Source: Comamonas terrae
Lineage (GTDB): Bacteria > Pseudomonadota > Gammaproteobacteria > Burkholderiales > Burkholderiaceae_C
DNA length: 64,000 nucleotides
Reading direction: 5' to 3'
NCBI RefSeq assembly: GCF_001544075.1
Contig: NZ_BCNT01000015.1
Coordinates: 1 to 64,000 of the forward strand
The notes under the pieces were generated by a model that made no database searches, had not been told where the DNA came from, and saw nothing but the letters and a program-made list of their open reading frames with translations. Position numbers and translations under genes: made by a program. Shown piece by piece: positions 44,390 through 54,283 of this stretch (positions are counted from its first letter, which is position 1; each line of letters starts with the position of its first letter).

Positions 44390-45694
44390 TCAGCTCTGGT
44401 CAGGCTTGGCGGAGGGCAAAAGCCCCGCGGCCCGCAGCTTGTCCTTTTTGCTGGGGCGGCGGCCCTTGATGCCGCCGTTGCCGTCCTGCGCAACAGGTGG
44501 CGGCGGAGCTTCTTCGGTGGGCTCGAAACCGGGAAGCTGCTCCAGCGCGATATCGAGCTGGTTGCGCTTGCAGATCAGCTTCCAGTGCGCGGTGTCGGCC
44601 GGCGTGACGAAGGTGATGGCTGTCCCCGCATGGCCGGCGCGGCCCGTGCGGCCGATCCGGTGGATATAGTCGGTCGGCGAGCGGGGCAGGTCGTAGTTGA
44701 CGACAGCGGGCAGCTGCGCAATGTCGATGCCGCGCGCGGCCAGGTCGGTGGTGATGAGCAGCTGCCAGCGCTTGGCCTTGAACTGCTCCAGCACCTCCTT
44801 GCGCGCGCCCTGGCTCATGTCGCCGTGGAAGGTGGTGGCATAGATGCCGGCGCGGTACAGCTTGTTGGCCAGCATCTCGGCCGTGTGGCGCTTGGCGACA
44901 AAGACCAGCGCGCGCTCCCAGTCCGGGCTGTCCTTGCCGTCCTGCAGCAGCTGGCGCAGCAGTTGCGTGCGGCGGCTGCCGTCGACGGCGATCGCGCGCT
45001 GGACGATGTTCTCGGGGCTGCTGGCGTGCTCTGCGCCGGCATCCGAATCCACCTGGACTCGCACGGGCTCGTGCAGCAGCCCGTCGGCCAGGGCCTCCAC
45101 GTGCTGGGGATAGGTGGCGGAGAACAGCAGGGTCTGGCGCTGGCGCGGCAGCAGGGCCAGCACGCGGTTCAGCTCCTCGGCAAAGCCCAGGTCCAGCAGG
45201 CGGTCGGCCTCGTCCAGCACCAGGTGCTGTACGGCGCTGAGGCGTATGGCGTTATGCGCCGCCAGATCCAGCAGGCGGCCGGGCGTGGCCACGAGGAAAT
45301 CGGCACTGCCGCGCAGCTGCATCATCTGCGGATTGATGGACACGCCGCCGTAGACGACGCGGCAGCGCGGGCTGTGCGGCAGGTGGCGCACCAGATCGCT
45401 CAGTGTCTCGTGCACCTGCAGGGCCAGCTCGCGCGTGGGCACCAGGATCAGCGTGCCCAGCGTGCGCACAAAGCCGGTGCGGGCCCGGGCGGCGCCTGAT
45501 GCCTGCCATTGCTGCAACAGCGGCAGCAGATAGGCCGCTGTCTTGCCCGAGCCCGTGGGCGCGCAGGCCCGGAGGTCGCGCCCGGCCAGAACGGCCGGCA
45601 CGGCCTGCTGCTGGATGGGCGTGGGCTCGGCCAGCCCCAGGTCTTGGGCCGCATTCACAAGTTCGGAGCGCAGGCCGAGGGTGGCAAAGGACAT
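44390..45694 (-). CDS. rhlE: DEAD-box RNA helicase, RhlE type
   Basis: ATP-dependent RNA helicase of 434 residues. Motifs in order: Q motif region (PTPIQQQAVP), I (ACAPTGSGKTAA), Ia (PTRELALQVH), II (VLDEADRLLD), III (SAT), V (TTDLAARGIDI) and VI (HRIGRTGRAG). A short Pro- and Lys-rich tail follows. RhlE acts in RNA turnover and ribosome assembly. The ATG at 45694 matches the family start MSFATLGL. It is transcribed toward the large helicase gene, which starts 55 bases beyond its end. Confidence 0.9.
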   Translation of the reverse strand: MSFATLGLRSELVNAAQDLGLAEPTPIQQQAVPAVLAGRDLRACAPTGSGKTAAYLLPLLQQWQASGAARARTGFVRTLGTLILVPTRELALQVHETLSDLVRHLPHSPRCRVVYGGVSINPQMMQLRGSADFLVATPGRLLDLAAHNAIRLSAVQHLVLDEADRLLDLGFAEELNRVLALLPRQRQTLLFSATYPQHVEALADGLLHEPVRVQVDSDAGAEHASSPENIVQRAIAVDGSRRTQLLRQLLQDGKDSPDWERALVFVAKRHTAEMLANKLYRAGIYATTFHGDMSQGARKEVLEQFKAKRWQLLITTDLAARGIDIAQLPAVVNYDLPRSPTDYIHRIGRTGRAGHAGTAITFVTPADTAHWKLICKRNQLDIALEQLPGFEPTEEAPPPPVAQDGNGGIKGRRPSKKDKLRAAGLLPSAKPDQS

Positions 45695-45872
45695 GGTGGA
45701 CAAGAGAAAAAGAAGAAGAGGGGGCACGCCGGCGCGCGCAAGGAATGCGGCGGCAGGGCAGGTGGCGCATTGTGCGTGAATTGCGGCATCGCAGTGCCGC
45801 ACAAGGGAAAAGCCGTGGACGCTACATTCGCAGCAGGCGGGCATGTGCCCGATGCACAGCAAGGAGACGTTC

Positions 45873-46856
45873 ATGGCACAGGCCATTGTGATCACGGAAT
45901 ACGGCGGCCCCGAAGTGCTGCAGATTGCCACGGTGGAGCCCCGGCCTGTCGCGCGCGGCCAGGTGCGCGTGCGGCACACGCGCATCGGGGTGAATTTCCA
46001 CGACATCTATGTGCGTTCGGGCCTGTACAAGACGCTGGCGCTGCCGGGCACGCCCGGCATCGAGGCCGTGGGCGTGGTGGCCGAGGTGGGCGAGGGCGTG
46101 GCCCGCTGGAAGGCGGGCGACCGCGTGGCCTATGTGTCGTCGGCCTACGCCATCTATGCCACCGAGCGTGTGATCGACGCCGAGGAACTGATCGCGGTGC
46201 CCGACGACCTCGGCGACGATCTCGTGGCGTCCAGCCTGCTGCGCGGCCTCACGGCCGATGTGCTGCTGCACCGCGTGGCGCAGGTGGCCGAGGGGTCGCG
46301 CATTCTGGTGCAGGCCGCGGGCGGCGGCATGGGCCAGATCCTGAGCCAGTGGGCCACGCAGCTGGGCGCCATGGTCATCGGTACGGCGGGCAGCGATGCC
46401 ACGGCCAGGAAGGCCGATCAGGCCGGCTGCGTGGAGGTGATCCGCTACCGCGGCGAGGGTGCGCAGGACGTGGCCGCGCGCGTGATGGCGCTCACCCGGG
46501 GCCATGGCGTGGACGTGGCCTACGACGGCGTGGGCCGCGACAGCTTCGACGGTTCGCTGGCCAGCCTGGCCTTCGGCGGCCAGCTGGTGATGTACGGCCA
46601 GTCCTCGGGGCCGGTGCCGCCGCTGGAGATCGCGCGCCTGGCGGCCCGCTCGGCCGGCGTGTGCCGGCCCATGGTGTTCCATTTCGTGCGGAGCCCCGCA
46701 GAACGCGAGGCCATGGCCGCGCGCGTGTTCGAGGCGCTGCGCAAAAAGCATTTCCGCATGGCCGAGCCCAGGGCCTTTGCGCTGGCCGATGCGGCGGCCG
46801 CGCACCGCGAGCTCGAGGCCCATGGCGCCGTGGTACCCATTGTGCTGGTGCCTTGA
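45873..46856 (+). CDS. qorA: NADPH:quinone oxidoreductase, zeta-crystallin type
   Basis: Zinc-independent medium-chain reductase of 327 residues. The N-terminus MAQAIVITEYGGPEVLQ is typical; the cofactor motif is AAGGGMGQI near residue 150, with GVDVAYDGVGRDSFD downstream. It reduces quinones one electron at a time or enones with NADPH. An AAGGAGA site precedes the ATG at 45873. A dispersed repeat copy begins four bases after the stop. Confidence 0.88.
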   Translation: MAQAIVITEYGGPEVLQIATVEPRPVARGQVRVRHTRIGVNFHDIYVRSGLYKTLALPGTPGIEAVGVVAEVGEGVARWKAGDRVAYVSSAYAIYATERVIDAEELIAVPDDLGDDLVASSLLRGLTADVLLHRVAQVAEGSRILVQAAGGGMGQILSQWATQLGAMVIGTAGSDATARKADQAGCVEVIRYRGEGAQDVAARVMALTRGHGVDVAYDGVGRDSFDGSLASLAFGGQLVMYGQSSGPVPPLEIARLAARSAGVCRPMVFHFVRSPAEREAMAARVFEALRKKHFRMAEPRAFALADAAAAHRELEAHGAVVPIVLVP

Positions 46857-46859
46857 GAT

Positions 46860-46886
46860 GCTATGAAAACAGGGGCTGCTGGCGCC
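46860..46886 (+). repeat. Dispersed repeat copy after qorA
   Basis: GCTATGAAAACAGGGGCTGC then TGGCGCC. It starts four bases past the stop codon. Confidence 0.6.
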
Positions 46887-47005
46887 TGCCGGCCAAAGAT
46901 TTGGACGCGAAATCAGCTTGAAATCATGGCAAGACACGCGTGAAATGCTCCTTTTTTTGCAAGCGCCATGGCTTGCATGGCCGCAGGCATGCGGCTACGG
47001 CCCGT

Positions 47006-47044
47006 AAAAAAAGCCCGCAGGATTGGCGTCCTGCGGGCTTTTTC
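47006..47044. terminator. Bidirectional Rho-independent terminator
   Basis: AGCCCGCAGGA pairs with TCCTGCGGGCT, with an A run before and a T run after. It serves qorA and the convergent gltA operon end. Confidence 0.9.
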
Positions 47045-47078
47045 ATTCAGGTCCGGCGAGCCGGACCCGGCCGGGCGA

Positions 47079-48389
47079 TCAACGCTGGGCGATGGGCTTG
47101 ACGTCGCGCGACACGGAGCCGGTAAACAGCTGGCGAGGACGGCCGATCTTGTACTCGGGGTCGGCCATCTGCTCGTTGAGCTGGGCGATCCAGCCCACGG
47201 TGCGGGCCAGCGCGAAGATGCCGGTGAACAGGTTCACGGGGATGCCGATGGCGCGCTGCACGATGCCCGAGTAGAAGTCCACGTTCGGGTAGAGCTTGCG
47301 CTGAACGAAGTAGTCGTCTTCCAGGGCGATCTTTTCCAGCTTCTTGGCCAGGGCGAACAGGGGGTCGTTTTCCAGGCCCAGCTCGGCCAGGATCTCGTTG
47401 CAGGTTTCCTGCATGAGCTTGGCGCGGGGGTCGTAGTTCTTGTAGACGCGGTGGCCAAAGCCCATCAGCTTGACGCCGCTGGTCTTGTCCTTGACCTGTT
47501 CCATGAACTCGCCGACCTTCTCGATGCCGCCGTTGGCCTGGATGCTTTCCAGCATGTTCAGGCAGGCTTCGTTGGCGCCGCCGTGGGCAGGGCCCCACAG
47601 GCAGGCCACGCCGGCGGAGATGGCGGCAAACGGGTTGGTGCCCGACGAGCCGCACAGGCGCACGGTGGAAGTGGAGGCGTTCTGCTCGTGGTCGGCGTGC
47701 AGGATGAAGATGCGGTCCAGCGCGCGCTCGACCACGGGGTTGACCTTGTATTCCTCGCAGGGGTTGCCGAACATCATGCGCATGAAGTTGCCGGCGTACG
47801 ACAGGTCGTTCTTGGGATACATGTAGGGCTGGCCCATGCCGTACTTGTAGGCCATGGCGACCAGCGTGGGCATCTTGGCGATCAGGCGGATCGCGGCGAT
47901 GTTGCGGTGCTCGGGATTGTTGATGTCGGTGCTGTCGTGGTAGAAGGCCGACATGCCGCCCACCAGGCCGGTCAGCACGGCCATGGGGTGAGCGTCGCGG
48001 CGGAAGCCGCGCAGGAAGAACTGCATCTGCTCGTTGACCATCGTGTGCTTGGTCACGGTGTCTTCGAATTCGGCCTTCTGCTTCTCGTTGGGCAGCTCGC
48101 CGTACAGCAGCAGGTAACAGGTTTCCAGGAAGTTGCAGTTCTTGGCCAGCTGCTCGATGGGGTAGCCGCGGTACAGCAGCTCGCCCTTGTCGCCATCGAT
48201 GTAGGTGATGGCCGATTGGCAGGCAGCGGTAGAGAGGAAGCCCGGGTCATAGGTGAACATGCCCGTCTGGGCATAGAGCTTGCGGATGTCGATCACATCC
48301 GGGCCGATGCTGCCCTGGTAAACGGGCATCTCGACACTGGGAGCACCGTTGCTGAAAGACAGCGTTGCTTTGTTGTCAGCGAGTTTCAT
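47079..48389 (-). CDS. gltA: Citrate synthase
   Basis: Type II (hexameric, NADH-sensitive class) citrate synthase of 436 residues, catalysing oxaloacetate plus acetyl-CoA to citrate. Active-site regions: [12 protein letters not shown] and [13 protein letters not shown] (His residues), and [10 protein letters not shown] (Asp). The ATG at 48389 has an AAGGAAG site; a TTG two codons earlier is an unlikely start. It ends the sdh operon, 30 bases after sdhE, and is closed by a strong terminator. Confidence 0.97.
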   Translation of the reverse strand: MKLADNKATLSFSNGAPSVEMPVYQGSIGPDVIDIRKLYAQTGMFTYDPGFLSTAACQSAITYIDGDKGELLYRGYPIEQLAKNCNFLETCYLLLYGELPNEKQKAEFEDTVTKHTMVNEQMQFFLRGFRRDAHPMAVLTGLVGGMSAFYHDSTDINNPEHRNIAAIRLIAKMPTLVAMAYKYGMGQPYMYPKNDLSYAGNFMRMMFGNPCEEYKVNPVVERALDRIFILHADHEQNASTSTVRLCGSSGTNPFAAISAGVACLWGPAHGGANEACLNMLESIQANGGIEKVGEFMEQVKDKTSGVKLMGFGHRVYKNYDPRAKLMQETCNEILAELGLENDPLFALAKKLEKIALEDDYFVQRKLYPNVDFYSGIVQRAIGIPVNLFTGIFALARTVGWIAQLNEQMADPEYKIGRPRQLFTGSVSRDVKPIAQR

Positions 48390-48419
48390 TTCCAAACTTC
48401 CTTCTCTAGTTTGCCTAAC

Positions 48420-48713
48420 CTACCGGGATTGGGCGCCGGGCTGGCGCTTGCGCACCATCTCCAGCACTTCCCTGACTTCTTGGGTATCGAGTTGGCCTTC
48501 AGGTTCCTTGCGGCGCAGGAAAAGATCCATCAGGTCGTTGTCTGCCAGATCCATCAAGGCAGACAGGCCGGCTGCATGCTGCTGCGTGAGCCGGTTTCCG
48601 TAGGTGGCGAAGAACTGCTCGATGAACAGATCGTTCTCGACCAGGCCGCGGCGGCAGCGCCACCGCAGCAGGTCGCGCTCACGCTCTTCGAGCAGGGCAT
48701 TCGTCATACGCAT
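48420..48713 (-). CDS. sdhE: FAD assembly factor SdhE
   Basis: A 97-residue member of the SdhE/YgfY family, which helps attach FAD covalently to SdhA. The family motif appears as RRGLVEND (usual form RGxxExD), followed by LFIEQFF. The ATG at 48713 overlaps the sdhB stop by one base (TGATG); an ATG at 48707 is the alternative. Position inside the sdh operon fits its role. Confidence 0.9.
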   Translation of the reverse strand: MRMTNALLEERERDLLRWRCRRGLVENDLFIEQFFATYGNRLTQQHAAGLSALMDLADNDLMDLFLRRKEPEGQLDTQEVREVLEMVRKRQPGAQSR

Positions 48714-49417
48714 CAGATGGTTCGACGAACCATCAGCTCCTTGATCTTGCCGATGGCTGCGGTGGGGTTCAGGTGCTTGGGGCACACGTCCACGCAGTTC
48801 ATGATGGTGTGGCAGCGGAAGAGGCGGTACGGATCTTCCAGGTTGTCAAGGCGCTCGCCGGTGGCCGTGTCGCGGCTGTCCGCGATGAAGCGGTAGGCCT
48901 GCAGCAGGCCGGCCGGGCCCACGAACTTGTCGGGATTCCACCAGAAGCTGGGGCAGCTGGTGGAGCAGCTGGCGCACAGAATGCACTCGTACAGGCCGTT
49001 GAGCTCTTCGCGCTCTTCGGGCGACTGCAGGCGCTCCTTGCTCGGCGATGCATACAGATCGCTTTGCAGGTAGGGCTTGATCGAGTGGTACTGCTTGAAG
49101 AACTGCGTCATGTCCACGATCAGGTCGCGGATCACCGGCAGGCCGGGCAGGGGCTTGAGAACGATCTCACCCTTGAGGGTGTTCATGTTCGTCAGGCACG
49201 CCAGGCCGTTCTTGCCATTGATGTTCATGGCGTCGGAGCCGCACACGCCCTCGCGGCAGGAGCGGCGGAAGGCGATGGACGGGTCCATCTTCTTGAGCTT
49301 GACCAGCGCATCCAGCAGCATGCGCTCATGGCCGTCCAGCTCGACTTCCACGGTCTGCATGTAGGGCTTGGCATCCTTGTCCGGATCGTAGCGGTAGATT
49401 TTGAAAGTACGCTTCAT
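48713..49417 (-). CDS. sdhB: Succinate dehydrogenase iron-sulfur subunit
   Basis: A 234-residue subunit carrying three clusters. The 2Fe-2S ligands are in SCREGVCGSDAM and GLAC, the 4Fe-4S ligands in CILCASCSTSCP, and the 3Fe-4S ligands in CHTIMNCVDVCPKHLNP. It passes electrons from FAD in SdhA to ubiquinone. It lies 27 bases after sdhA. Confidence 0.97.
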   Translation of the reverse strand: MKRTFKIYRYDPDKDAKPYMQTVEVELDGHERMLLDALVKLKKMDPSIAFRRSCREGVCGSDAMNINGKNGLACLTNMNTLKGEIVLKPLPGLPVIRDLIVDMTQFFKQYHSIKPYLQSDLYASPSKERLQSPEEREELNGLYECILCASCSTSCPSFWWNPDKFVGPAGLLQAYRFIADSRDTATGERLDNLEDPYRLFRCHTIMNCVDVCPKHLNPTAAIGKIKELMVRRTI

Positions 49418-49444
49418 TTTGATCTTCTCTCGTGGGCTGCTGGA

Positions 49445-51250
49445 TTAGAACGTGCGGACCTTAGGCGGCACGCTGTCAACGGTCAGGGGCTTCAAGTTCA
49501 CAGGCTTGTAGGACAGGCTGTTGGTGGCGCTGTCCCACAGGGTGTGCTTGAGCCATTCCTTGTCGTTGCGGCCCAGCGGGAAATCGGGGTGGTCGGCAGG
49601 GTGCTCGTAGTCGTACACGGTGTGTGCGCCGCGGCACTCGTGGCGGGCGGCCGCCGAGGTCATGGTGGCCTGGGCGACTTCGATCAGGTTGTCCACTTCC
49701 AGCGCTTCCATGCGCGCGGTGTTCCAGACCATGGACTTGTCCTTCAGGGTCACGGAGCCCACGCGTTCGCGGATGGCGTTGATCTTCTCCACGCCCTCGT
49801 CCATGCCCTTTTGCGTGCGGAACACGCCGGCGTGCTGCTGCATCGAGGAGCGGATGTCGTTGGCGATGTCCTGGGCATAGATGCCGTCCTTGGATTCCTG
49901 CAGCTGGTTCAGGCGTGCCAGGGTGCGGTCGGCGCCGTCGGCCGGCACGGCATGGTGGTCGCCGAAGTCCCTGACGAACTGCACGATGTGCTTGCCGGCG
50001 GACTTGCCGAACACCAGCAGGTCCAGCAGCGAGTTGGTGCCCAGGCGGTTGGCGCCGTGCACCGACACGCAGGAGCATTCGCCCACGGCGTAGAGGCCGT
50101 TGACCACGCGGTTCTGCTGGCCGTCCCAGGTCACGACCTGGCCGTTGATGTTGGTGGGGATGCCGCCCATCTGGTAGTGGATGGTGGGCACCACGGGGAT
50201 CGGCTCCTTGGTGATGTCCACGTTGGCGAAGTTGTGGCCGATTTCTTCCACGGAGGGCAGGCGCTTGCGGATGGTGTCGGCGCCCAGGTGGTCCAGCTTC
50301 ATCAGGATGTAGTCCTTGTTGGGACCGCAGCCGCGACCTTCCTTGATTTCCTGGTCCATGGAGCGGGACACGAAGTCGCGCGGTGCCAGGTCCTTCAGCG
50401 TGGGCGCGTAGCGCTCCATGAAGCGTTCGCCTTCGCTGTTGAGCAGGATGGCGCCTTCGCCACGGCAGCCTTCGGTCAGCAGCACGCCCGCGCCGGCCAC
50501 GCCGGTGGGGTGGAACTGCCAGAACTCCATGTCCTGCAGCGGGATGCCAGCACGGGCTGCCATGCCCAGGCCGTCGCCGGTGTTGATGAAGGCATTGGTC
50601 GATGCCTGGAAGATGCGGCCGGCGCCGCCCGTGGCCAGCAGCACGGCCTTGGCGTGCAGCTCGTACAGGTCGCCGGTCTCCAGTTCGATGGCGGTCACGC
50701 CGACCACGTCGCCCTGGGTGTTGCGGATCAGGTCCAGGGCCATCCATTCCACGAAGAAGTTGGTCTTGGACTTGACGTTCTGCTGGTACAGCGTGTGCAG
50801 CATGGCGTGGCCGGTACGGTCGGCCGCGGCGCAGGCGCGCTGCACGGGCTTTTCGCCGTAGTTGGCCGTGTGGCCGCCGAAGGGACGCTGGTAAATCGTG
50901 CCGTCGGGATTGCGGTCGAAGGGCATGCCGAAGTGCTCGAGCTCGATCACGACGTTCGGCGCTTCGCGGCACATGAATTCGATGGCGTCCTGGTCGCCCA
51001 GCCAGTCGGAGCCCTTGATGGTGTCGTAGAAGTGGTAGTGCCAGTTGTCCTCGCTCATGTTGCCCAGCGAGGCGGACACGCCGCCCTGCGCAGCCACGGT
51101 GTGCGAGCGGGTGGGGAAGACCTTGGACAGCGAGGCGACCGACAGGCCGGCGCGCGACAGTTCCAGCGCGGCGCGCAGGCCGGAGCCGCCGGCACCGACG
51201 ATGACGACGTCAAACTTGCGCTTGGTGATGTTTGCTTTGGTATAGCTCAT
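49445..51250 (-). CDS. sdhA: Succinate dehydrogenase flavoprotein subunit
   Basis: Catalytic subunit of 601 residues (E. coli 588). FAD-binding VGAGGSGLRAAL is near the N-terminus, and the histidine that carries the FAD covalently is in RSHTVAAQGG. The substrate region includes HGANRLGTNSLLDLLVFG. It oxidises succinate to fumarate on the cytoplasmic face of the inner membrane. Confidence 0.97.
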   Translation of the reverse strand: MSYTKANITKRKFDVVIVGAGGSGLRAALELSRAGLSVASLSKVFPTRSHTVAAQGGVSASLGNMSEDNWHYHFYDTIKGSDWLGDQDAIEFMCREAPNVVIELEHFGMPFDRNPDGTIYQRPFGGHTANYGEKPVQRACAAADRTGHAMLHTLYQQNVKSKTNFFVEWMALDLIRNTQGDVVGVTAIELETGDLYELHAKAVLLATGGAGRIFQASTNAFINTGDGLGMAARAGIPLQDMEFWQFHPTGVAGAGVLLTEGCRGEGAILLNSEGERFMERYAPTLKDLAPRDFVSRSMDQEIKEGRGCGPNKDYILMKLDHLGADTIRKRLPSVEEIGHNFANVDITKEPIPVVPTIHYQMGGIPTNINGQVVTWDGQQNRVVNGLYAVGECSCVSVHGANRLGTNSLLDLLVFGKSAGKHIVQFVRDFGDHHAVPADGADRTLARLNQLQESKDGIYAQDIANDIRSSMQQHAGVFRTQKGMDEGVEKINAIRERVGSVTLKDKSMVWNTARMEALEVDNLIEVAQATMTSAAARHECRGAHTVYDYEHPADHPDFPLGRNDKEWLKHTLWDSATNSLSYKPVNLKPLTVDSVPPKVRTF

Positions 51251-51283
51251 TCTTAACCTTCAATCGTGGAGACTGTGTCTCGA

Positions 51284-51649
51284 TCAGAGACGCCACAGAA
51301 CCTGAACGCCCCAGCCGACGCAGCCGACCAGCCAGACAATGGTGAAGACCTGGAGCAGGAAGCGCAGGCCTGCGGGCTTGACGTAGTCCATCCAGATGTC
51401 GCGCACGCCGATCCAGGCGTGCCAGCCCAGCGCCACGAAGACGGTCAGGGTCAGGAATTTCATCCACTGGGGCGCGAAGATGCCGGCCCATTGCTCGTAG
51501 CCGATGGGGCCGCTGGTGGTGAGAAAGCGCACCAGCAGGACCACGGTGTAGATGGCGATCAGCAGGGCGGTGGCGCGCTGGGCGAGGAAGTCGCGGGTGC
51601 CGTAGTGCGCGCCGACGACGATGCGCTTGGAGCCGTAGTTCACGGACAT
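51284..51649 (-). CDS. sdhD: Succinate dehydrogenase membrane anchor SdhD
   Basis: A 121-residue membrane anchor with three helices. HAWIGVRDIWMDYVKP holds the conserved Asp-Tyr pair of the quinone site and a histidine near the haem. It is 33 bases from sdhA. Confidence 0.93.
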   Translation of the reverse strand: MSVNYGSKRIVVGAHYGTRDFLAQRATALLIAIYTVVLLVRFLTTSGPIGYEQWAGIFAPQWMKFLTLTVFVALGWHAWIGVRDIWMDYVKPAGLRFLLQVFTIVWLVGCVGWGVQVLWRL

Positions 51650-51692
51650 GGTTTTTCCTTATCGTGAGGTGTTATCGACTGGCGGCTGTATC

Positions 51693-52118
51693 TCAGTACA
51701 GGCCAAACAGCTTGGCGCCCAGCACCACGGTCAGGACCAGGCTGATCGCCAGCACGGTCAGCGCCGTGCTCTTGCCGGTCTGCTTGTTGACGGCGTGATG
51801 GTTCACATCCATGACCAGGTGGCGGATGCCGGCGCAGAAGTGGTGCAGGTAGGCCCAGATCAGCGCCAGGCACACCAGCTTGGCGAACCAGCCAAAGCTG
51901 CCGCCGAACACGGCGGTGAATCCGTCATACGAAATCTCCGAGGACACCGACCTGTCGAACATCCAGATGATGAACGGCAGCAGCAGGAACATCAGCAGTC
52001 CGCTGACGCGGTGCAGGATGGACACGATGCCTGCGGGCGGCAGGCGGTAGGTCGTCAAGTCCTTGAAGAGATGGATGTTGCGGAACTCGGGCCGCTGTTT
52101 GGCTTGTTGCTCTGTCAT
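51693..52118 (-). CDS. sdhC: Succinate dehydrogenase cytochrome b556 subunit
   Basis: A 141-residue anchor subunit with three membrane helices. SILHRVSGLLMF is the quinone-site signature, and HHFCAGIRHLVMD carries the haem b ligand histidine. The ATG at 52118 matches the family start; an upstream in-frame ATG at 52244 would reach into the gap after the regulator. First structural gene of the sdh operon, 147 bases after gntR. Confidence 0.94.
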   Translation of the reverse strand: MTEQQAKQRPEFRNIHLFKDLTTYRLPPAGIVSILHRVSGLLMFLLLPFIIWMFDRSVSSEISYDGFTAVFGGSFGWFAKLVCLALIWAYLHHFCAGIRHLVMDVNHHAVNKQTGKSTALTVLAISLVLTVVLGAKLFGLY

Positions 52119-52265
52119 GGCAGGGTACTTTCGTGGATGTAACTGCGTTGTAATCGCTAGTGCGAAGCGATACAAAATTCTATTGCAATGCAGCACAAGT
52201 GGTTTACCGGGAAATGCGTACCGGGCACGTAGGTTTCGGTGCAATGGGTTATTTTCCCAGGAGAT

Positions 52266-53057
52266 TCAGCTCAATGCATTGCGGTAATGATGGGTATCGG
52301 TGCGGTAGAGGCCGCGGCGTAACTCCATGGGAACATCGTTGTAGGTGAAAGCCGTGCGCTCCACGCTGAGCAGGGGGGTGCTGCAGGGGACATTGAGCAG
52401 CTGGGCCTGTTCGGCGTCGGGCAGGACGGCGCGTATTTTTTCGTCGGCACGAACCATGCGAACCCCGTAGTCGAGTTCGAACATGGCGTAGGTCGGCCCC
52501 TGGTAGCTGGACATCTGCTCGACCGTGAGCCCCTTGAAGGCGTGGCCGGGCAGCCAGATGTCCTCGAGAATCGTGGGCACGCCGGCAAAGGACAGGATGC
52601 GGCGCACATGCATGACCGCATCGCCCGTGCGCAGCGCCAGGGCGCGGGCCACTTCGGCGGGGGCGCGCAGGCGGCGGCAGTCGAGGATGTGGCGCTCGGC
52701 ACGGCCCTCGCCCTGCAGGTCGCCGGCATCGGGGTGCAGTTTCAGGAAGCGGTACTGGACCTGCTGGGCCGCATGGGTGGCCACGAAGGTGCCCTTGCCC
52801 TGGCGGCGCATGACGAGGTTTTCGGAAGCGAGCTCGTCGATGGCCTTGCGCACCGTGCCCTGGCTGACCTTGAAGCGGGCAGCCAGCTCCATTTCACTGG
52901 GGATCAGCTCTCCAGGGCGCCATTCGCCGGCTTCCAGGCTTTGCAGGATGAGCCCCTTGATCTGCTGGTACAGGGGGCTGAATGCCGGAGTGGAGACGCC
53001 AGTACCGCCAGTCGTGGTGGCAGGGGATTCTGGGGCTGTGCTGTGAAGGGTCGGCAT
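52266..53057 (-). CDS. GntR/HutC family regulator with UTRA domain
   Basis: A 263-residue regulator. The winged helix at about residues 25-95 includes IPSEMELAARFKVSQGTVRKAI and MRRQGKGTFVA; a UTRA ligand-binding domain follows from about 115. It is placed between divergent mdh and the sdh-gltA genes, on the sdh strand, so it most likely controls the TCA genes here in response to a small metabolite. The ATG at 53057 precedes the conserved part by 30 residues. A palindrome suited as its operator lies 80 bases upstream. Confidence 0.88.
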   Translation of the reverse strand: MPTLHSTAPESPATTTGGTGVSTPAFSPLYQQIKGLILQSLEAGEWRPGELIPSEMELAARFKVSQGTVRKAIDELASENLVMRRQGKGTFVATHAAQQVQYRFLKLHPDAGDLQGEGRAERHILDCRRLRAPAEVARALALRTGDAVMHVRRILSFAGVPTILEDIWLPGHAFKGLTVEQMSSYQGPTYAMFELDYGVRMVRADEKIRAVLPDAEQAQLLNVPCSTPLLSVERTAFTYNDVPMELRRGLYRTDTHHYRNALS

Positions 53058-53132
53058 AGGGGTGGTGAAGGGGTGCCTCCGCGGTGCGACGCGTAAAGTC
53101 TGTCGTGTTTTTGCTAGTGTAGCTCTTTGCCG

Positions 53133-53160
53133 ATCATATCTTATATAAGACATAAGACAA
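53133..53160 (-). promoter_or_regulatory. Likely promoter of the gntR-sdh genes
   Basis: Minus strand TTGTCT at 53160-53155 and TATGAT at 53138-53133 with a 16-base spacer. The spacer is filled by the TCTTATATAAGA palindrome. Confidence 0.55.
53139..53158. promoter_or_regulatory. Candidate operator of the GntR-type regulator
   Basis: TCTTATATAAGA is a 12-base perfect palindrome (53139-53150). It is fused to a tandem ATAAGAC-ATAAGAC (53145-53158). The site lies between the two divergent promoters. Confidence 0.6.
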
Positions 53161-53161
53161 A

Positions 53162-53191
53162 TTGACCGAGCTTTCAAATCGGCAGTACACT
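53162..53191 (+). promoter_or_regulatory. Likely mdh promoter
   Basis: TTGACC at 53162 and TACACT at 53186 with an 18-base spacer. The start point would leave a leader of about 90 bases before mdh. Confidence 0.5.
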
Positions 53192-53287
53192 TTCGCCATG
53201 TTTGCGGAGCACGGGCTGCTGGTGATGGACGCTGGTGCAACCTGGCGCCGGTAACATCTCAATTTTTTCCAAAACTGGAGTTTCACC

Positions 53288-54274
53288 ATGAGCAAGAAGC
53301 CCGTTCGTGTCGCCGTCACCGGCGCCGCTGGCCAAATCGGTTACGCCCTGCTGTTTCGCATCGCCTCCGGCGAAATGCTGGGTAAGGATCAACCCGTCAT
53401 TCTGCAACTGCTCGAGATTCCCGACGAGAAGGCACAGAACGCCCTGAAGGGCGTGATCATGGAACTGGAAGACTGCGCCTTCCCTCTGCTGGCCGGCATC
53501 GAAGCCCACAGCGACCCCCTGCAGGCCTTCAAGGATACCGACTACGCCCTGCTGGTCGGTGCCCGCCCCCGTGGCCCCGGCATGGAGCGCGCCGACCTGC
53601 TGGCCGCCAACGCCCAGATCTTCACCGCCCAGGGCAAGGCCCTGAACGCCGTGGCTTCGCGCAACGTGAAGGTGCTGGTCGTGGGCAACCCCGCCAACAC
53701 CAACGCCTACATCGCCATGAAGTCGGCTCCCGACCTGCCGGCCAAGAACTTCACCGCCATGCTGCGCCTGGACCACAACCGCGCTGCCTCGCAACTGGCA
53801 GCCAAGGGCGGCTTCAAGGTCGGCGACATCAAGAAGCTGACCGTCTGGGGCAACCACTCGCCCACGATGTACGCCGACTACCGCTTCGCCACCGTGGACG
53901 GCAAGTCGGTCAAGGACATGATCAACGACCAGGAGTGGAACAAGGACGTGTTCCTGCCCACCGTGGGCAAGCGCGGCGCCGCCATCATCGCGGCCCGCGG
54001 CCTGTCGTCGGCTGCCTCGGCTGCCAACGCCGCCATCGACCACATGCGTGACTGGGCCCTGGGCTCCAACGGCGAGTGGGTCACCATGGGCGTGCCTTCC
54101 AACGGTGAATACGGCATTCCCGCCGGCATCGTGTTCGGCTTCCCCGTGACCACCGAAAACGGCGAATACAAGATCGTCGAGGGCCTGGAAATCGATGCCT
54201 TCTCGCAGGAATGCATCGACAAGACCCTGGCCGAGCTGCAAGGCGAGCAGGACGGCGTCAAGCACCTGCTGTAA
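53288..54274 (+). CDS. mdh: Malate dehydrogenase
   Basis: NAD-dependent enzyme of 328 residues converting malate and oxaloacetate. Cofactor motif [15 protein letters not shown], the GNPANTNAY stretch, substrate arginine region [11 protein letters not shown] and catalytic histidine in NHSPTMYAD are present. It resembles the cytosolic-type enzyme found in Burkholderiales rather than E. coli Mdh. A GGAG site precedes the ATG. tam starts 9 bases after its stop. Confidence 0.97.
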   Translation: MSKKPVRVAVTGAAGQIGYALLFRIASGEMLGKDQPVILQLLEIPDEKAQNALKGVIMELEDCAFPLLAGIEAHSDPLQAFKDTDYALLVGARPRGPGMERADLLAANAQIFTAQGKALNAVASRNVKVLVVGNPANTNAYIAMKSAPDLPAKNFTAMLRLDHNRAASQLAAKGGFKVGDIKKLTVWGNHSPTMYADYRFATVDGKSVKDMINDQEWNKDVFLPTVGKRGAAIIAARGLSSAASAANAAIDHMRDWALGSNGEWVTMGVPSNGEYGIPAGIVFGFPVTTENGEYKIVEGLEIDAFSQECIDKTLAELQGEQDGVKHLL

Positions 54275-54283
54275 GCAAGCATC

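Noticed and set aside
48773-51256. An 827-codon plus-strand frame opposite sdhB and sdhA
   Set aside because: Shadow of the sdh genes; His/Val/Gly-rich translation without a domain.
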